DNA from: Ichthyophthirius multifiliis | Taxonomy: Eukaryota; Ciliophora; Oligohymenophorea; Hymenostomatida | Reading direction: 5' to 3' | Assembly: GCF_000220395.1 (NCBI RefSeq) | Contig: NW_004086233.1 | Coordinates: 68,427 to 132,426, forward strand | DNA length: 64,000 nt | In this document: positions 1 through 12,800 of the stretch, piece after piece | How the letters are laid out: each line of letters starts with the position of its first letter | Numbering within the stretch: the stretch's first letter is position 1 | The notes under the pieces: generated by a model | The model's input: only the letters and a program-made list of their open reading frames with translations | Told to the model about the DNA's origin: nothing | The model's database searches: none | Position numbers and translations under genes: made by a program

Positions 1-576
1 TATATATATATTTATATATATTTATTTTTATGTTTATAATTTATAAATATTATTATTCATAATAAAATATTATAATATTTGAAACATTTATTTAAATGAA
101 TAATATATTTACATATCGTCAAATTCTTCTCTTGATTTAGGAAGTAATAATGTATTTATGCCTATAATCTTTTTTTTTTTTAATAGAATAAAATATTAAA
201 TTTAATTAGTAATACATTTTCATGCTTAAGTAACCTCAAAAGCCGTAATTCACGCAAAGTTCTTTTTGTAAATATTTTATGCTCAAAAGCCTTTTCTATT
301 TTTTTAATTGCTACTAAATTATTCTCTTCATCTTCTATTTATTAATCTCTTGCTGCAACCACGATTCCATAAGCTCCCTATCCAACTTTAAGTGAATAAT
401 AAAAAAATAAATTAATAAAAATAAATTTTAAATTGTATACTTGAATCTATAATCGTGTAATTTTCATCCATTTCAAATTTAGAAGCATTCAATACGTTTG
501 TCACTTTTAAGTTTAATTTTTAATTTTGATATGGAGAATAATAATCAATTATTTCTTATGGAACTTTTTACTCCAT
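1..576 (-). CDS. MAP kinase, 5' portion (truncated by window edge)
   Basis: Serine/threonine kinase of the MAPK (ERK-like) family. Three exons are visible on the minus strand: 576-441, 385-216 and 168-113. GT-AG introns lie at 440-386 and 215-169. A third intron begins at 112 and runs off the window. With TAA/TAG as Gln the protein starts at the ATG at 576. It shows the glycine loop GQGAYGIVVAA, the VAIKKI lysine, and the typical MAPK stretch TKRTLRELRLLRLLKHEN, followed by KSREEFDD, which precedes the hinge in ERK proteins. The catalytic loop and TEY activation site lie beyond the left edge. Family call is firm from these motifs; the subfamily is open. Confidence 0.85.
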
Positions 577-1365
577 TGAATTTTTTATTTTTTTTAATTG
601 TTTATTTTTATAATTAAAATAAATGTATATATATATATTTATTATCAAGTTTTTTTTATTTACATTGATTTACTTTAATATTTTAAAAAAAAGTATTGCA
701 TAATTAATTGCAAAAAATAGAAAAAATTAAATTTTTATAATAATCATCATAAGCAAAATTATATAAAAAATCTATCTAAATATAACTTTTTATAATATTT
801 TTTATATATTATATTATATTTTTGTTAATTTTAAATGAATAAATTATTTGCAATTATATGGTGAATTTCATTTAAATATCAATTTATTAATTTTGATATT
901 TTTTATTTCAATTAATATAATATATAAAATATATATTTTTTTTTAATTTTACTCTTAAAAAATATTAATTTATTAAATTATTTTCCTATAAGTGTATAGA
1001 CTCATTTAGAAAACTAAAATATAATTTAAATATATATTTTTAATTTAAAAAAATAAACAAACTTATCAAAACTTATATAATTAAGATCATATAATTAATT
1101 ATAATTTAAAATAAAATATTATTTAAATTTTTTAGCTTATATTATTTGGTAAACAAAAATATCACAAAATAAGATATAATGAATAATTAAATTAAATTTA
1201 AAATAAAAAAATATAATAATTTGTATATGAAAAAAAATATAATTATTTTTATTTTAAAAAAATAATATAGGAACATTATTAAATAAATAAATAAATATAC
1301 TTGAGAAAAAAATATAAATAATAATTTATATAAAAGAAAAAAAAAAAAAAAAAACCAAAAAAAAA
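577..1365. other. Intergenic, head-to-head MAPK / GDI spacer
   Basis: AT-rich DNA between the divergent starts of the MAP kinase and Rab GDI genes. It contains short A and T runs and no convincing reading frame. An A-rich leader immediately precedes the GDI ATG. Confidence 0.6.
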
Positions 1366-2952
1366 ATGGACGATTCTTACGACGTTGTAGTTTGCGGAAC
1401 AGGCTTTATTGAATGCATTCTCTCTGGTTTATTATCTTTAGAAGGTAAAAAAGTATTACACATAGATAGAAACGGTTTTTACGGGGGAGAAGGAGCCTCA
1501 GTTAATTTAACAAATATGTGGAAATTATTCCGTCCAAATTAAGAAGTTCCCAAATAATTCGGATAAAATAGAGACTGGAACATTGATTTAGTTCCTAAAT
1601 ATATAATATCAAATGGTAAATTAGTCAAAATATTATTGAAAACAAGAGTCGCTTCATATCTCGAGTGGAAATGTAAACTAAACTAAACAAATAAAATATA
1701 TAAATATATATTTTTTTAAAACAAAATAAAAACAAGCTATTGATGGCACTTATGTATATTAAATGAAAAAAGGAGGACTTTTATCATCTGGAGGCCCTAA
1801 AATTGAAAAAGTACCTGCTACTGATAAAGAAGCCTTATCAAGTGATTTGATGGGAATTTTCGAAAAAAGAAGATGTAAAAACTTCTTTGTCTATGTAGCT
1901 AATTACAATGTGAAAGATTCATAGACTTACAAAGGTATTTAAATTATATTTTATATAATTTAATTATTATTTTTTTAAACAAAAGGACTTAATTTATATA
2001 GTATGACTATGTAATAACTTCTTGAATATTTTGAATTAGAATCTAACACTATTGATTTCATTGGACACGCAGTAGCTTTGTTTCCTAATGATAGTTTCTT
2101 AAAAAGACCTGCTATTGAAACAGTTGAAAAAATTAAATTATACATGGATTCTATTGGAAGATATGGTGACTCTCCTTTTATTTACCCAATTTATGGATTA
2201 GGTGGTATCCCTGAAGGTTTTTCACGTATGAGTGCTATTTAAGGAGGTACATTTATGCTTAATACTGATATTGAATAGATCCTTTATGATGAAAGCGGTA
2301 AGGTATGCGGAGTAAAAAGCGGAGACCAAATTGCTAAATGCAAAATGGTAGTTTGTGATCCTTCTTATGCTATAAAGACTGGAAATTAACATAAAGTAAA
2401 GCAAATAGGAAAAATTATTAGATGTATTTGTATTACAGATCATCCTATTCCTGGTACTAAAGATGTTCCTTCAGTCCAAATTATTATTCCTTAAAGATAA
2501 ATTAATAGACAAAATGGTATTTTTTATAATATTTAAATATAATAATTATATATAAATATAGATATTTATGTTATGATGGTTTCTGGAGTACATAATGTTT
2601 GCTTAAAAGGTTATTATATTGCAATTGTATCTACAATAGTAGAAACTAGTAATCCATAATAAGAAATATAGCCAGCTTTGGATTTAATAGGACCTGTAAA
2701 AGAAATGTTTGTTACAGTAATCTTTATTTATTTTTGTTAAAAATAACATTATTTAATTAAATAAATAAAAAAAAGGTTTCAAATCAATATGTAGCAGCCG
2801 ATGATGGTGTTAAAGATTAAGTTTTTGTAAGTAACTGTTTTGATCCTTCTAGTCATTTTGAACCTGAAACTGAACTTGTTTTAAGTATGTTCAAAAAAAT
2901 AACTGGAAAAGATATTGATTTGGAAAACTTACCTGAAGAATAGGAATAATGA
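1366..2952 (+). CDS. Rab GDP dissociation inhibitor (GDI)
   Basis: Extracts GDP-bound prenylated Rab GTPases from membranes and recycles them through the cytosol. Five exons: 1366-1672, 1737-1934, 1986-2516, 2562-2716 and 2776-2952, joining in frame to about 455 aa, the usual GDI length. The N-terminus has the FAD-fold-like [16 protein letters not shown] and [25 protein letters not shown]-like and [13 protein letters not shown] blocks follow, and [19 protein letters not shown] matches the GDI/REP Rab-binding region. At least twelve TAA/TAG codons fall inside; the first TGA ends the protein at 2950-2952. The intact frame makes this gene a good calibration of the genetic code. REP is a less likely alternative because the long REP insert is absent. 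Confidence 0.95.
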
Positions 2953-3719
2953 GAATATATATATTTTTATATATATATTAGTTAATTTTTTATTTTTTAC
3001 ATAATTTCTATATATTTAAGAAAATTAAAAGCACATAATTTTTATTAAATATTCTTTTTTAAAAAAATGAATATTTATATGTCTTATATTTTAATAATAT
3101 TATATAGTTTAAAATCATTTTATAAATGTATTTTAAATTAGATTATCTTTCTTTTATTTTATAAAATTAAACAAATAACAATAAAAGTTGCCATATAAAT
3201 AATCGTTTGAAAATTTTATTATTATTTTTAAATTTAATATATTATAAAAAAAATTCATTAAAATAACACTTTAAAAAAAGTTATTTATCTTAAATTAATT
3301 TTTTTTTAAAGATAAAATATTTTAGATAAAAATTAAAAAAAGATATATTTAATATAAATATAAACTAAAAAATATTAGTTAAATCAACTATTTTACTTTA
3401 TCTAAAAAAAATGTTTAATAATTATAAAAAAGTAAATCCAGAAATAAATATATTATTTATATTTTTAAATATTTTTATTCACTTTATTAAATTAATATTA
3501 GTTAAAAATATAATTAATTTTAATTATTTCATATTAATTTATTATTTTTATATAGTTTTGAAATATAAAATTATTTATAAACATTTTTACTTTTAGATAT
3601 TTTTTATTATTAGAAAAATATTCTTAAAATAAAATAATTTAATTAAATTAAATCAAAAAATTTTTATAATATAAAAAAAAATTATTATTAAATAGATATA
3701 TATAATAAACAAATATTTA
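2953..3719. other. Intergenic
   Basis: AT-rich spacer after GDI. A 61-codon ORF at 3411-3596 consists almost only of Ile/Asn/Tyr/Phe/Lys codons expected from composition and is not called a gene. Confidence 0.55.
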
Positions 3720-6700
3720 ATGTTTATTGGTCATTTAATATATAAATTATTTATAATTTATAGTTTTTTATCCAATATAAATTCTTAGGTTTTATAAAAC
3801 AATCTTCAGTAATGTAAATATTAGACATCAAATATATAAAAAATAGAATGCAAAGAAAACAATTGCTAAAGCCAAGAAGCAATTGAAATAAACATATCTA
3901 ATATAAAAGAAAATTAACTAATATTTTGTTTTTCAACCTCAGACTCTGAAATAAAGCTTTAAAATATATAAATCACATAAAATAATATAGAAAATGGATA
4001 AAATAAAGATGAAAAATTTTAAATTGTGTTTTAAGCTGCGAAAATCACACTAGAAAACATATAAATTAATTTATAAAATAATTATTAAGGTAAACTAAAT
4101 ATTATAAGCTTACAATCAACAATAATTTAGAATTGTAAAATAAGTACTTTTTTGGAAATATAGATAGATTAGTTTGGGAAATCATAAATTTAAGATACTT
4201 AAATAAGTGCTTAAGAAGTAAATATAAATGGATAATAGCAATTACTTTTTATTAATAGCAGTTTGAGTATTGGAAAAAAATTAATTATTAAATCTGAAGA
4301 TAATTTGACTTTATAAGAATGCGAAATATATAATTTGAATAATAGTGAAACTCTAGAACAGAATTTCAGTTTGAAAAGCAAAAACGAGTTAAATATAAAC
4401 TAAAAGATTGTAATTTAGATAAATTAATTCAATATTATTAATAATTTATCATTAAGTTCTCCTATTATTAATTTAGATGACGCTTCTATTAATGTAAGTA
4501 ATGCTTTTTAATTATTTAGTAAAGAAGTTATTATTAAACAATTGCAATTGGAAAGTGCAATTAATTTAATTTAAGCCGAAAATACTTTATAGATTAAGGA
4601 ATCGAGAATTTTTGCAAATAAAAAAATATGTAAATCATAATTTATTATAGAAGAATATGAATAAGTAATTAGCTTGCTAAGAAATTAATAAAATGGTAAT
4701 TTTGATGTTTAAAAAACAGCTGATTATTATAAACTTTTAGATCCTTCAACTCTTTTTTAGGCTATTAGTAGCAATTTTACCTCGGCTATTATTGCTTTGA
4801 AAACTCTAGAAATCATAAATTCTGATATAATGGCTAGTAATATAGGAATATATGCTAAAGATTTTTAAGTTTCTTCTAATTCAACAGTTTCGGCCTAAGC
4901 TTAAGGCTGTTAAGGCTCTAAAGGATTAGGTGGAGGTAATATTGATATCCCTTTGAGCATTGATTTACTATGTGGAGGGGCAGGAGGGTCTCATAGTACT
5001 AATGGAGGTTCTCCTTTATCTTAAAAAGAAGCTTATAATTATTTATGTTCACAAATTGAAAGTAAAGAAATTTATGGAAATCTCGATTATCCAATTTACG
5101 AAGGAAGTGGAGGAGGAGGACATGTTGTAAATTAAAAAGGTTCTGAATAAACTTAATTATATGGAGGGGCTGGAGGAGGATTTATATATATAGAAGCTTT
5201 TTAGTTTCTTTTATAAGGAAAAGTGGATGCAAGTGGTGGGTCTCCTAACAAAAATTACAATTTTTTAGGTTCAGGTATAAATAATATACATTTATATATA
5301 AACATATTATATTACTATAAGGTTCTGGCGGTTCTATATAAATACATGCGAAATAAATAACAGGAAACGGAGTTATTAAAGCTAATGGAGGCGATTAATT
5401 AGCTTAAGGAGGTGAAGGAGGAGCTGGTAGAATAAAAATAAATCAAATTGAATGGTTCACTATGAGTATTTAAGAATTAGAGTTTATAAGCTAAAATAAT
5501 AGTATAGAAGTTGAAGTATTTTAAGGAAATATACTATAAGAAAATAATATTAAGTTAATGGATGCTGAAGAAACTATTTAATATAAAAGAATAAAATAAT
5601 AAAATGGGACATTTATGACAACTCCATGTAAACCAGGCTTTTAGCCGAGAAATGGATAGTTTATATGCGAAAAATGTCCATTAGGCACTTATAAATCTAG
5701 TATAGGATTAGAATAATGTAAAGACTGTACTAGTACTTTTTAAAAAAATGTCGAATTTATAAATGAGATTCCTATATCACCAATTTGTGAGTATAAATGT
5801 AAAAATTAATATAGGACTGTTTTTAAAAACTCGCAAAAGTTATGTCTTACCAATGGAGAGTATTTTATGGTGTTAATAGGAGGGGAAAATATGATTTATG
5901 GACTTATAGTGTTCATTTCATCAATTTTAATTTAAATTATTTATATTGTTTCTTCGAAAAGAATAAAAAAAAAGTCTGTTTAAAAAATATTATGTAAATT
6001 GGATAAGTAGATAAAGGAAAAGTAGAATTTATGCTCGAAGATATTCCTTTTCATGAAACTAGACTTTATTTAGAAGGAGAAAATACTGATTCGAAGCCTT
6101 GGGTTATCAATTAGGAAAGTCAAAAATAACTATAGAAATACTTCGGATTCACTAAACTAGAAAACTCGTATTAGGAAGAAGTTGTACAAGAAGATGAGGT
6201 GAAAGAAAAAAACAATATTGTTAATAAAGATATTTGGTAAGACTTAAATGATTTATGCAAATATAAACAAAATGAAATAATATCACTTATTTTGTTAAAA
6301 TATTTATTCCCTTTTGCATATTATAAATATTAGAAATTCTTAAAATATAAAAAATTTGAGCTATTAAAAAATAAAATTTAGGCTTTTATTAACGAACTAA
6401 AAATCTAGAATTCTTAATTGCTTATCAAATTTACTGGTAGTGAATGTCTTACTTAAGCCTTTTTCGATATTGTGGATTATAGCAAAACAGAACTTTAGTG
6501 GAGTATTGAGTCCAAAATGCCGATTTAGTTCGTCTTATAAGGGAAAGGTTCCTTTATGAGTCCTTTTCTTATTAATGTTTAAGATCCTATGTTCTAATTG
6601 CTTATTTCTTATTTAAAATCTTAAAAAGATCCCGAATTTTTTTAGTTAAACAAACCCCAGGAAAATCCGGATAAATATAATAATGCGAATATTAATCCTT

Positions 6701-8115
6701 TGATAAATAAAAATAATTGTGTTATTAATCATAGTTGTAATAGTAGTCGCACTGAATCATTTGTTTAAAACCACGAGAATGAAAATGTTTAATCGACTAG
6801 TGAATATACTGCTTCTGGAATTTTTTAGAATAAAAATTTACAATATAATGCATATTTATAATCTGCTATAGACGATAATTTAGAATGTACAAGAGACTTA
6901 GAAGAGGTTTAGGAATTTTTTAATAGATTCAATGCTTTTTCTAGAACTATTAATTTTTGCTTGAAGTTTAGAAGTTTCCATGAAAATTTTTTAAAGTTCA
7001 TTAAATTTTTTTAATAAAACAACTGCATTTTTGATAAGTTTAGTACTTATACTTAGATTTGCATTCATAAAATAAAAGTTGGGGAATAATATTATAATAA
7101 TGATAAAGAAAGTTTTAAAAAAGACAGATCAGATAGTTATTATTATAGTTAGGAAGAAATTTCGAATGTAACAGTTATTCCAAATAAAATAAAGCTAAAT
7201 AGTAAATAAGAACAGGAATTATAATCACTTCTAAAATAAATTTATAAAAGAAGAAAATATATTGATGATTTTGAATATAGGATTTCGATTATTTTTTCTA
7301 AATAAAATATGAATGAATGTGATTTCTTATATTAAAATAATAGTAATAATATCAATTAATAACTTAAACGGACAAGTTAATCAAATATAGACTATTTCAA
7401 AATTCTCAAGTAAAAAGCTTAGAAAAAATAAAATGAAAACGAGTTCCTTTAAGAAGATAATTATTAATAATTTAATTAAGAAAATAAAGTTTCTTTATTT
7501 AAAGAAATCATAATGTATATTAAATAATTGTGTAGTTAAACTAAAGCTATTTTTGTTACTTATAGAATTGTTAAAGACTCGGTTTTTACGAAGCCTGTTG
7601 TTTTAAAAATTATTCTCTTTTTAATTTTTATCGTTAAATTGGTAAATTTTTTTTGTTAAAAAAAAGTATTTTTTTTTTATAAAAAGTTCACTATTTATAT
7701 AATTTTTATTGATCCATTCGATGAAATATAAAATTATAGTCCATTTAACAAATCTATTATTATTATTTAAAGCAGTTTGTTTCCATTTACTTTTTTATTG
7801 TCTCCTATATATTTGCTTTTATGGGTAGTTTTTTTTTTAAAAAAATAAAAATAAAAATAATATATATTCTAAAATTAGATTGTTACAAATAATATAGAAT
7901 AAGGTTAATATTTCATGGTATTGAATTCCTAAGAATTATTTAACTCTTTTATTGTTTTAGTTTTGATAATATTATAAATTATAATAGAGCAGAATATAAT
8001 TTTATTTCAAATAGTTTAATTATTTTATTTGTTGATTAATATGTTAATTGGATATATTTGTAGTATTTTTATGATAAAAAATCATAGTGATAGAATAAAA
8101 ATAATAGATATTTGA
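3720..8115 (+). CDS. Large Gly-rich, Cys-rich multi-pass membrane protein
   Basis: Ciliate-type surface or secretory-pathway protein of unknown function. The ATG at 3720 starts a hydrophobic signal peptide (MFIGHLIYKLFIIYSF). A beta-rich, Asn/Ser-rich ectodomain follows, then a glycine-rich block (CGGAGGSHSTNGG, GSGGGGHVV, GGAGGGFIY). Next is a Cys-rich ephrin-receptor/TNFR-like module (PCKPGF, CEKCPLGTYKSS, QCKDC). A TM helix follows, MIYGLIVFISSILIQIIYIV, then a long cytoplasmic Q/N-rich part with further TM helices at the C-terminus. Introns: 5275-5321, 7642-7686 and 7825-7878; stop at 8113-8115. The frame changes at an A9 run (5965-5973) just after the first TM; one extra A restores it. 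The family resembles many unannotated ciliate membrane proteins. Confidence 0.75.
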
Positions 8116-8314
8116 AAAAAAAAAAAAAAAAAAGATTTTCAATATATATTATATAATAAATTATGTATAAATAATAAACAAAATTATTAATATTTTTTTT
8201 TATATTTAAATCTAGTATAATAACAAAAAGAATATAAAATTAATGATTATATTATATCTCAATATATATTTATATTTATAAAGATTAATATATAAATATT
8301 TAAATTATAAAAAA
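8116..8314. other. Convergent intergenic spacer
   Basis: Short AT-rich spacer between the 3' ends of the membrane-protein gene (+) and the PP2A B-subunit gene (-). It starts with a long A run directly after the stop. No coding signal. Confidence 0.5.
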
Positions 8315-9619
8315 TCATTATGACGTTGATGACGAATAAAAATACAAACAATTCAAGCAAGAAATAGCAATAGTTCCATTAACTTATGAATAAGCAGATT
8401 TTAAGGTTTTTCTACTAAAATCATAAGCCGAAGTAAGATTTTCGAAATATTTTGGAGGAATTTGTTTACTTAAAGTTTTTTTATTAAAGTTAAGTTCGAA
8501 TTGATTATTACATTCCCCATTTCTATCAATCACATGGAAAGTACTATTGAAATTCCCAGTAACAAAATGATTACTATCAGGACTAGAAGAAATCGAGAAC
8601 TTATCAAATATACACTCATTTTCATATAATTCACATAATTTGCTCTTCAAAGGCTCGAAAATGGGAACTGTGACTACAGGTTTATTACTCATATTTACAT
8701 CCCAAACTCGCACGTTTAAGAAATCTCTAGCGAATATATATCTTCCGTTTTTTGAAAAAGTAGCGTCTGAAATTGAGGCAACTATTTCTGTAAAAAAATT
8801 TTTTTTTGATGGGTCTTCTTTTTCAAAAAAAACTTAAGCAGTGTTATCACAAACACCACTTTTTCTCATGTCACCGATTTTAGTTATCCCTTTAGAAGTT
8901 GTATATAGAAACATATTATCATGTTGAGGATGAAATTAGGAAGATGTTATTACTTCGGATAACTCTTCTAGATTGTCTGGTTTTAAATCTACAGCTACAA
9001 ATGTCTATTGTTTTTTTATTTTATTTTTTATTTTTACTTTCGTTGTGTTTTCTATACTCCACAGGTTTACTCTTAAATCATCAGATGATAGGAGAAATTC
9101 TTCGTTTTGGGAAGTAGATATAGAATTTATATGATAAGTATGGAGATTAGGATATACTTTTTTTACTGTAGGCATTAAGCCGCTTTCTAAAGTTTGAAGC
9201 TTGGGCATGTTTAAGTCTTTTCCACTACTTTTGACGACTTTTTTGATATTTTTATCTGATACTTTCCATAATTTAACTGTTTTGTCATTTGTTGTAATGA
9301 TATAGAGGTTCTTTCCAGAGTTTCTTAACCATACTATTTAGTTTATCTTTTCTTCTATATCTGTTGATTTCAAATAATCGAATTCTCTAGTGTGGCTTTG
9401 GAGTTCAGTTAAGTATTGGAATTCACTACGTTTTGATTTAGATTGGATTTGCTCGAAAATTATTAGACGACCAGCTCGGTCTCCTAAGGATATTAAATTA
9501 CCTGTTTTATCAAAAGATAAAGCTGATATAATATCTTCTTCTGATACTTTTTCGGATGAAGCTTTATCTCCGAACACTTGTTAGAATTTAACATCGATTT
9601 TTGAAACGTTTGTTTTCAT
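8315..9619 (-). CDS. Protein phosphatase 2A regulatory subunit B (PR55, WD40)
   Basis: Substrate-specificity subunit of the PP2A holoenzyme, a seven-bladed WD40 propeller. Exon 1 is 9619-9038, exon 2 is 9004-8315, with a 33-nt intron; the protein is about 423 aa, near the family length. Diagnostic PR55 blocks include DRAGRLIIFE, EFDYLKSTDIEEKIN, NDKTVKLWKVSDK, YHINSISTSQNEEFLLSSDD and LRVNLW. TFVAVDLKPDNLEELSEVIT and SQFHPQH follow, and VRVWDVNMSNKPV plus LYENECIFDKF match the conserved C-terminal blades. The reading frame is intact throughout, with TAA/TAG as Gln and a TGA stop at 8315-8317. Convergent with the gene to its left and downstream of the K+ channel on the same strand. Confidence 0.95.
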
Positions 9620-9785
9620 TTTATTTTATTTATTATTTATATTTTAAAATATTATTTTTATGTTTTTTTTTTTTTTTTCCTTTATTATTTTTATTCATAT
9701 ATATTTTTTTTTTTTTTGATTAATAATTATTCATTTTTTTGTTTACTAAACTAAAAATTAATATAATAAATGTAAAGATTTTTTA

Positions 9786-9876
9786 ATATTGGTTATTTTT
9801 TTATTTTTATAAAAATCATTTTTTTTATTTTTATAAAAATCATTTTTTTTATTTTTATAAAAATCATTTTTTTTTT
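9786..9876. repeat. 24-bp tandem repeat, about three copies
   Basis: Direct repeat of a 24-base unit made of CAT, eight T, then ATTTTTATAAAAAT. There are two exact copies at about 9829-9876, preceded by a partial one. It lies between the PP2A start and the K+ channel 3' end. On the minus strand it stays open in the channel's last frame and would encode repeats of MIFIKIKK, but it is more likely 3' UTR or intergenic. Confidence 0.7.
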
Positions 9877-12800
9877 TTCATTCCTATTAAACTACATTTT
9901 ACTGACTGTTTTTTTTGCTTCTAAGAGCATCTGCACTTTTTCTGAAATTTCTATATTTATATATATTAAATAATTAGTTTTTTAAATTATTTACAAAACT
10001 AAATCTCTAGAAAGCTTCTTTAAATTTTTGGAGGAACTTTATTTTATTTTTATATTATTTAAAAAACTTATAAGCCTATTCTAAACATTATGAGTAATTT
10101 TATAGATTCTTTATTATTAAATTAGGTTTTTTTATTGTTTTTCGTTATAATTCTCAAAAATATACATCGAGTTGTTTTTAGGAAAATAAAATCTATAATC
10201 TTTAAGTCTATCGAAATATATTAAATGATAAAAATCGTTTTTTTTATCTATTCATGAATATTAATTTAAGATTCAATTAATGGAACTTCTTACAATTAAA
10301 TTTACTATTTTTATTATAATTAATCTTAATTTTGTTTTTACAACCTAATAGAATTACTCATTCTCATATAATTTTAATCTTATATTAATTTCTTATTTAA
10401 AGTTATCTTTTACGGACTTGCGGTAAGAGTTTCTAATTCCTCATCTTCTTTTATAGGCTTTAGATTGTAGTTATTAATATTTTCATTTTAATTTGGTAAA
10501 ATTTTGGTTAAAGAATTTAAGCTTCTTCTATTTATTTTTTAAATATTTCGTTCATTTTCTTAATTTATAAATTCTTAATTATTATTTTCTTGATTTTTTT
10601 AATCATTTTCTTTTTTTAAAGAAATCTTTTTTTAAGAATTTCTTATTGTATTATCTTCTATAGAAACTTGGTGATGAATTTGAACAATACTCTTTCTATA
10701 TGATTTACTTTGTTTATTTATTTTTTATATAAAATAAATAGTTTATTTTATTTGACAAAAAAAAAAAATACTTTCTTGATCCTTTCCTTATTACTTATTG
10801 AACTCTTTATTAAATATTTTCTTAATCTAATTTTTATAAGTCAGTACTATTATTTTCGCTCTCAAAAACCTAATTTTATTCTATTTATCTTAATCTATTA
10901 ATAAAAGTTTCTAATTCAAATAAACTATTTAGTTTTTCTTTTTCAATTAAAACTTCAACTACAGCTTATTTAATATCTTCTAAACAATCCCAAGTATTAT
11001 AATATTTAATTCGATTTCTTGTAAATTCTATTCTTTATTAATACAAATCTTATTTTAAAAATCTCTTTATAATTTAATCTTTATTTGGAATATATTTTAC
11101 AAAATGACAATTAAATATTTAATGTGAATATTTTCCACAGCCTTAACATTAGTTTCCTTTTTTTGTATTTTATAAGATAAATATATGAATGTATTTAGAT
11201 AAAAATATAATACCTAATCCTCTTGAACTTTAATATAATTAATAGTTATCCTTTAATAAACAAAACTTTTCTCTATCTTCTGGAAAATCTTTAATAATTT
11301 CAAGAAAATCTTCAATATTTAAATAAACTAAGCTCACCACATTAACTGTAATAGCCCCATGATCGGTTTTCATTCCTGATAAAAATGATATTTCGCCCAA
11401 ATTATCTCCTTATGAAAGTTATTTAATAACACTTTGATTCTACTGATAATTTTTGACATTTAAAAATAAATTAATTTCACCTTCCATTAAAAAATATAGC
11501 TTAGAATTATTTTCATGCTCATTATATATAATTTCTTCTGGTCCAAATCTTTTTTCCTTTAATTTAGGAGCAATTTTCGAAATAAAGTTCTGGGAAAAAT
11601 TAAGTTTAAAGACTTTTTTTGAATTCAGTATTTTACCATAAATGTCTTAATAAACTTCCATTTTTAAAGATCCGACTAATTGATTTAACATATTTTCTCC
11701 TTATTCATTATCTTCGAGTTCTTCATCATTTAAATATTCGAAATATTTTTTCACTTTCATTTATAATTCGGTGTTCATTCCTCTTTTATTCATATGTTAT
11801 GAAAGAAGCATCATCTTATTTTTAAAAGACTGATTTTTATATGTTATATTTTAGATTATAGATCCTATAGAATTTACACTGTAGGCAAATACACCACAGC
11901 TTAACATTGTTATGATTATTACAAAAACCCTTTCGTAATCATTTACTGGATAAATATCTCCATATCCTACTGTTATCATAGTTATAACTGCCCAATAGAA
12001 AGATAAAATGTATTGCGAATACCAGTTTGTGGTCTCTTAAATGTCAGAAGTAGTGGAAAAGCGTTTTAGCCAGTTGGTTTTGATATTATTTTCGATTTCT
12101 ATTTTCGTTAATTAATAAAAACAACAACCACATAAATGGGCTATAAATAAGATTAAAAATATTAATTTACATAAATCGTATTTTGCTATTTGTTTATTTT
12201 TTAAACTAAAAAATTCGATAAAATCATTTGATATTTAAATCATTTTATTAAACCTTAAAAGTATTATTAATTGTAAGTATTATATTTATAAATATGAGGC
12301 CATTAAAAAAGGCAAAATTACAAAGGAATCAATAAAAAACTATCCTGATAAATATTTCCGTGTTATTTTTCTCCTTTCTGTTACAATTATTCCTTTTTAA
12401 TAGTAGGCCGTATTAAAATGTAATATTATATCAATTGAAAAAATCCAACCAGGTAAGACATTCATTATGTAAGTGAAAAGATAAGATTAACCTTTTTTGG
12501 TTATTTTTTTTTTGTTATTTTTATTTATTTTTTACTTGCCAAATTAAAAGCTAAATTTAAAGGTATGTAAAATATGTTAATTATTAGTAAAAAAAGTAAA
12601 AGACAATCCCAGATTTTTTTAAATAAAGAATCCGGAAACAAAATTATGCTATCATTATTAAGAATACTTAAAATTATTTAAGTAAAATACTGGTATTTTT
12701 TTATGTTTTAAAGTTTTTTATTTGTCTCGTATATAAATAATTTATAAAATGAAGGTTAAACATTTAAATAATTTTCATATTTATAAAATTTATGATAACT

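Noticed and set aside
3411-3596. 61-codon ATG ORF after GDI
   Set aside because: Composition is only Ile/Asn/Tyr/Phe/Lys, as expected from AT-rich DNA; no conserved motif.
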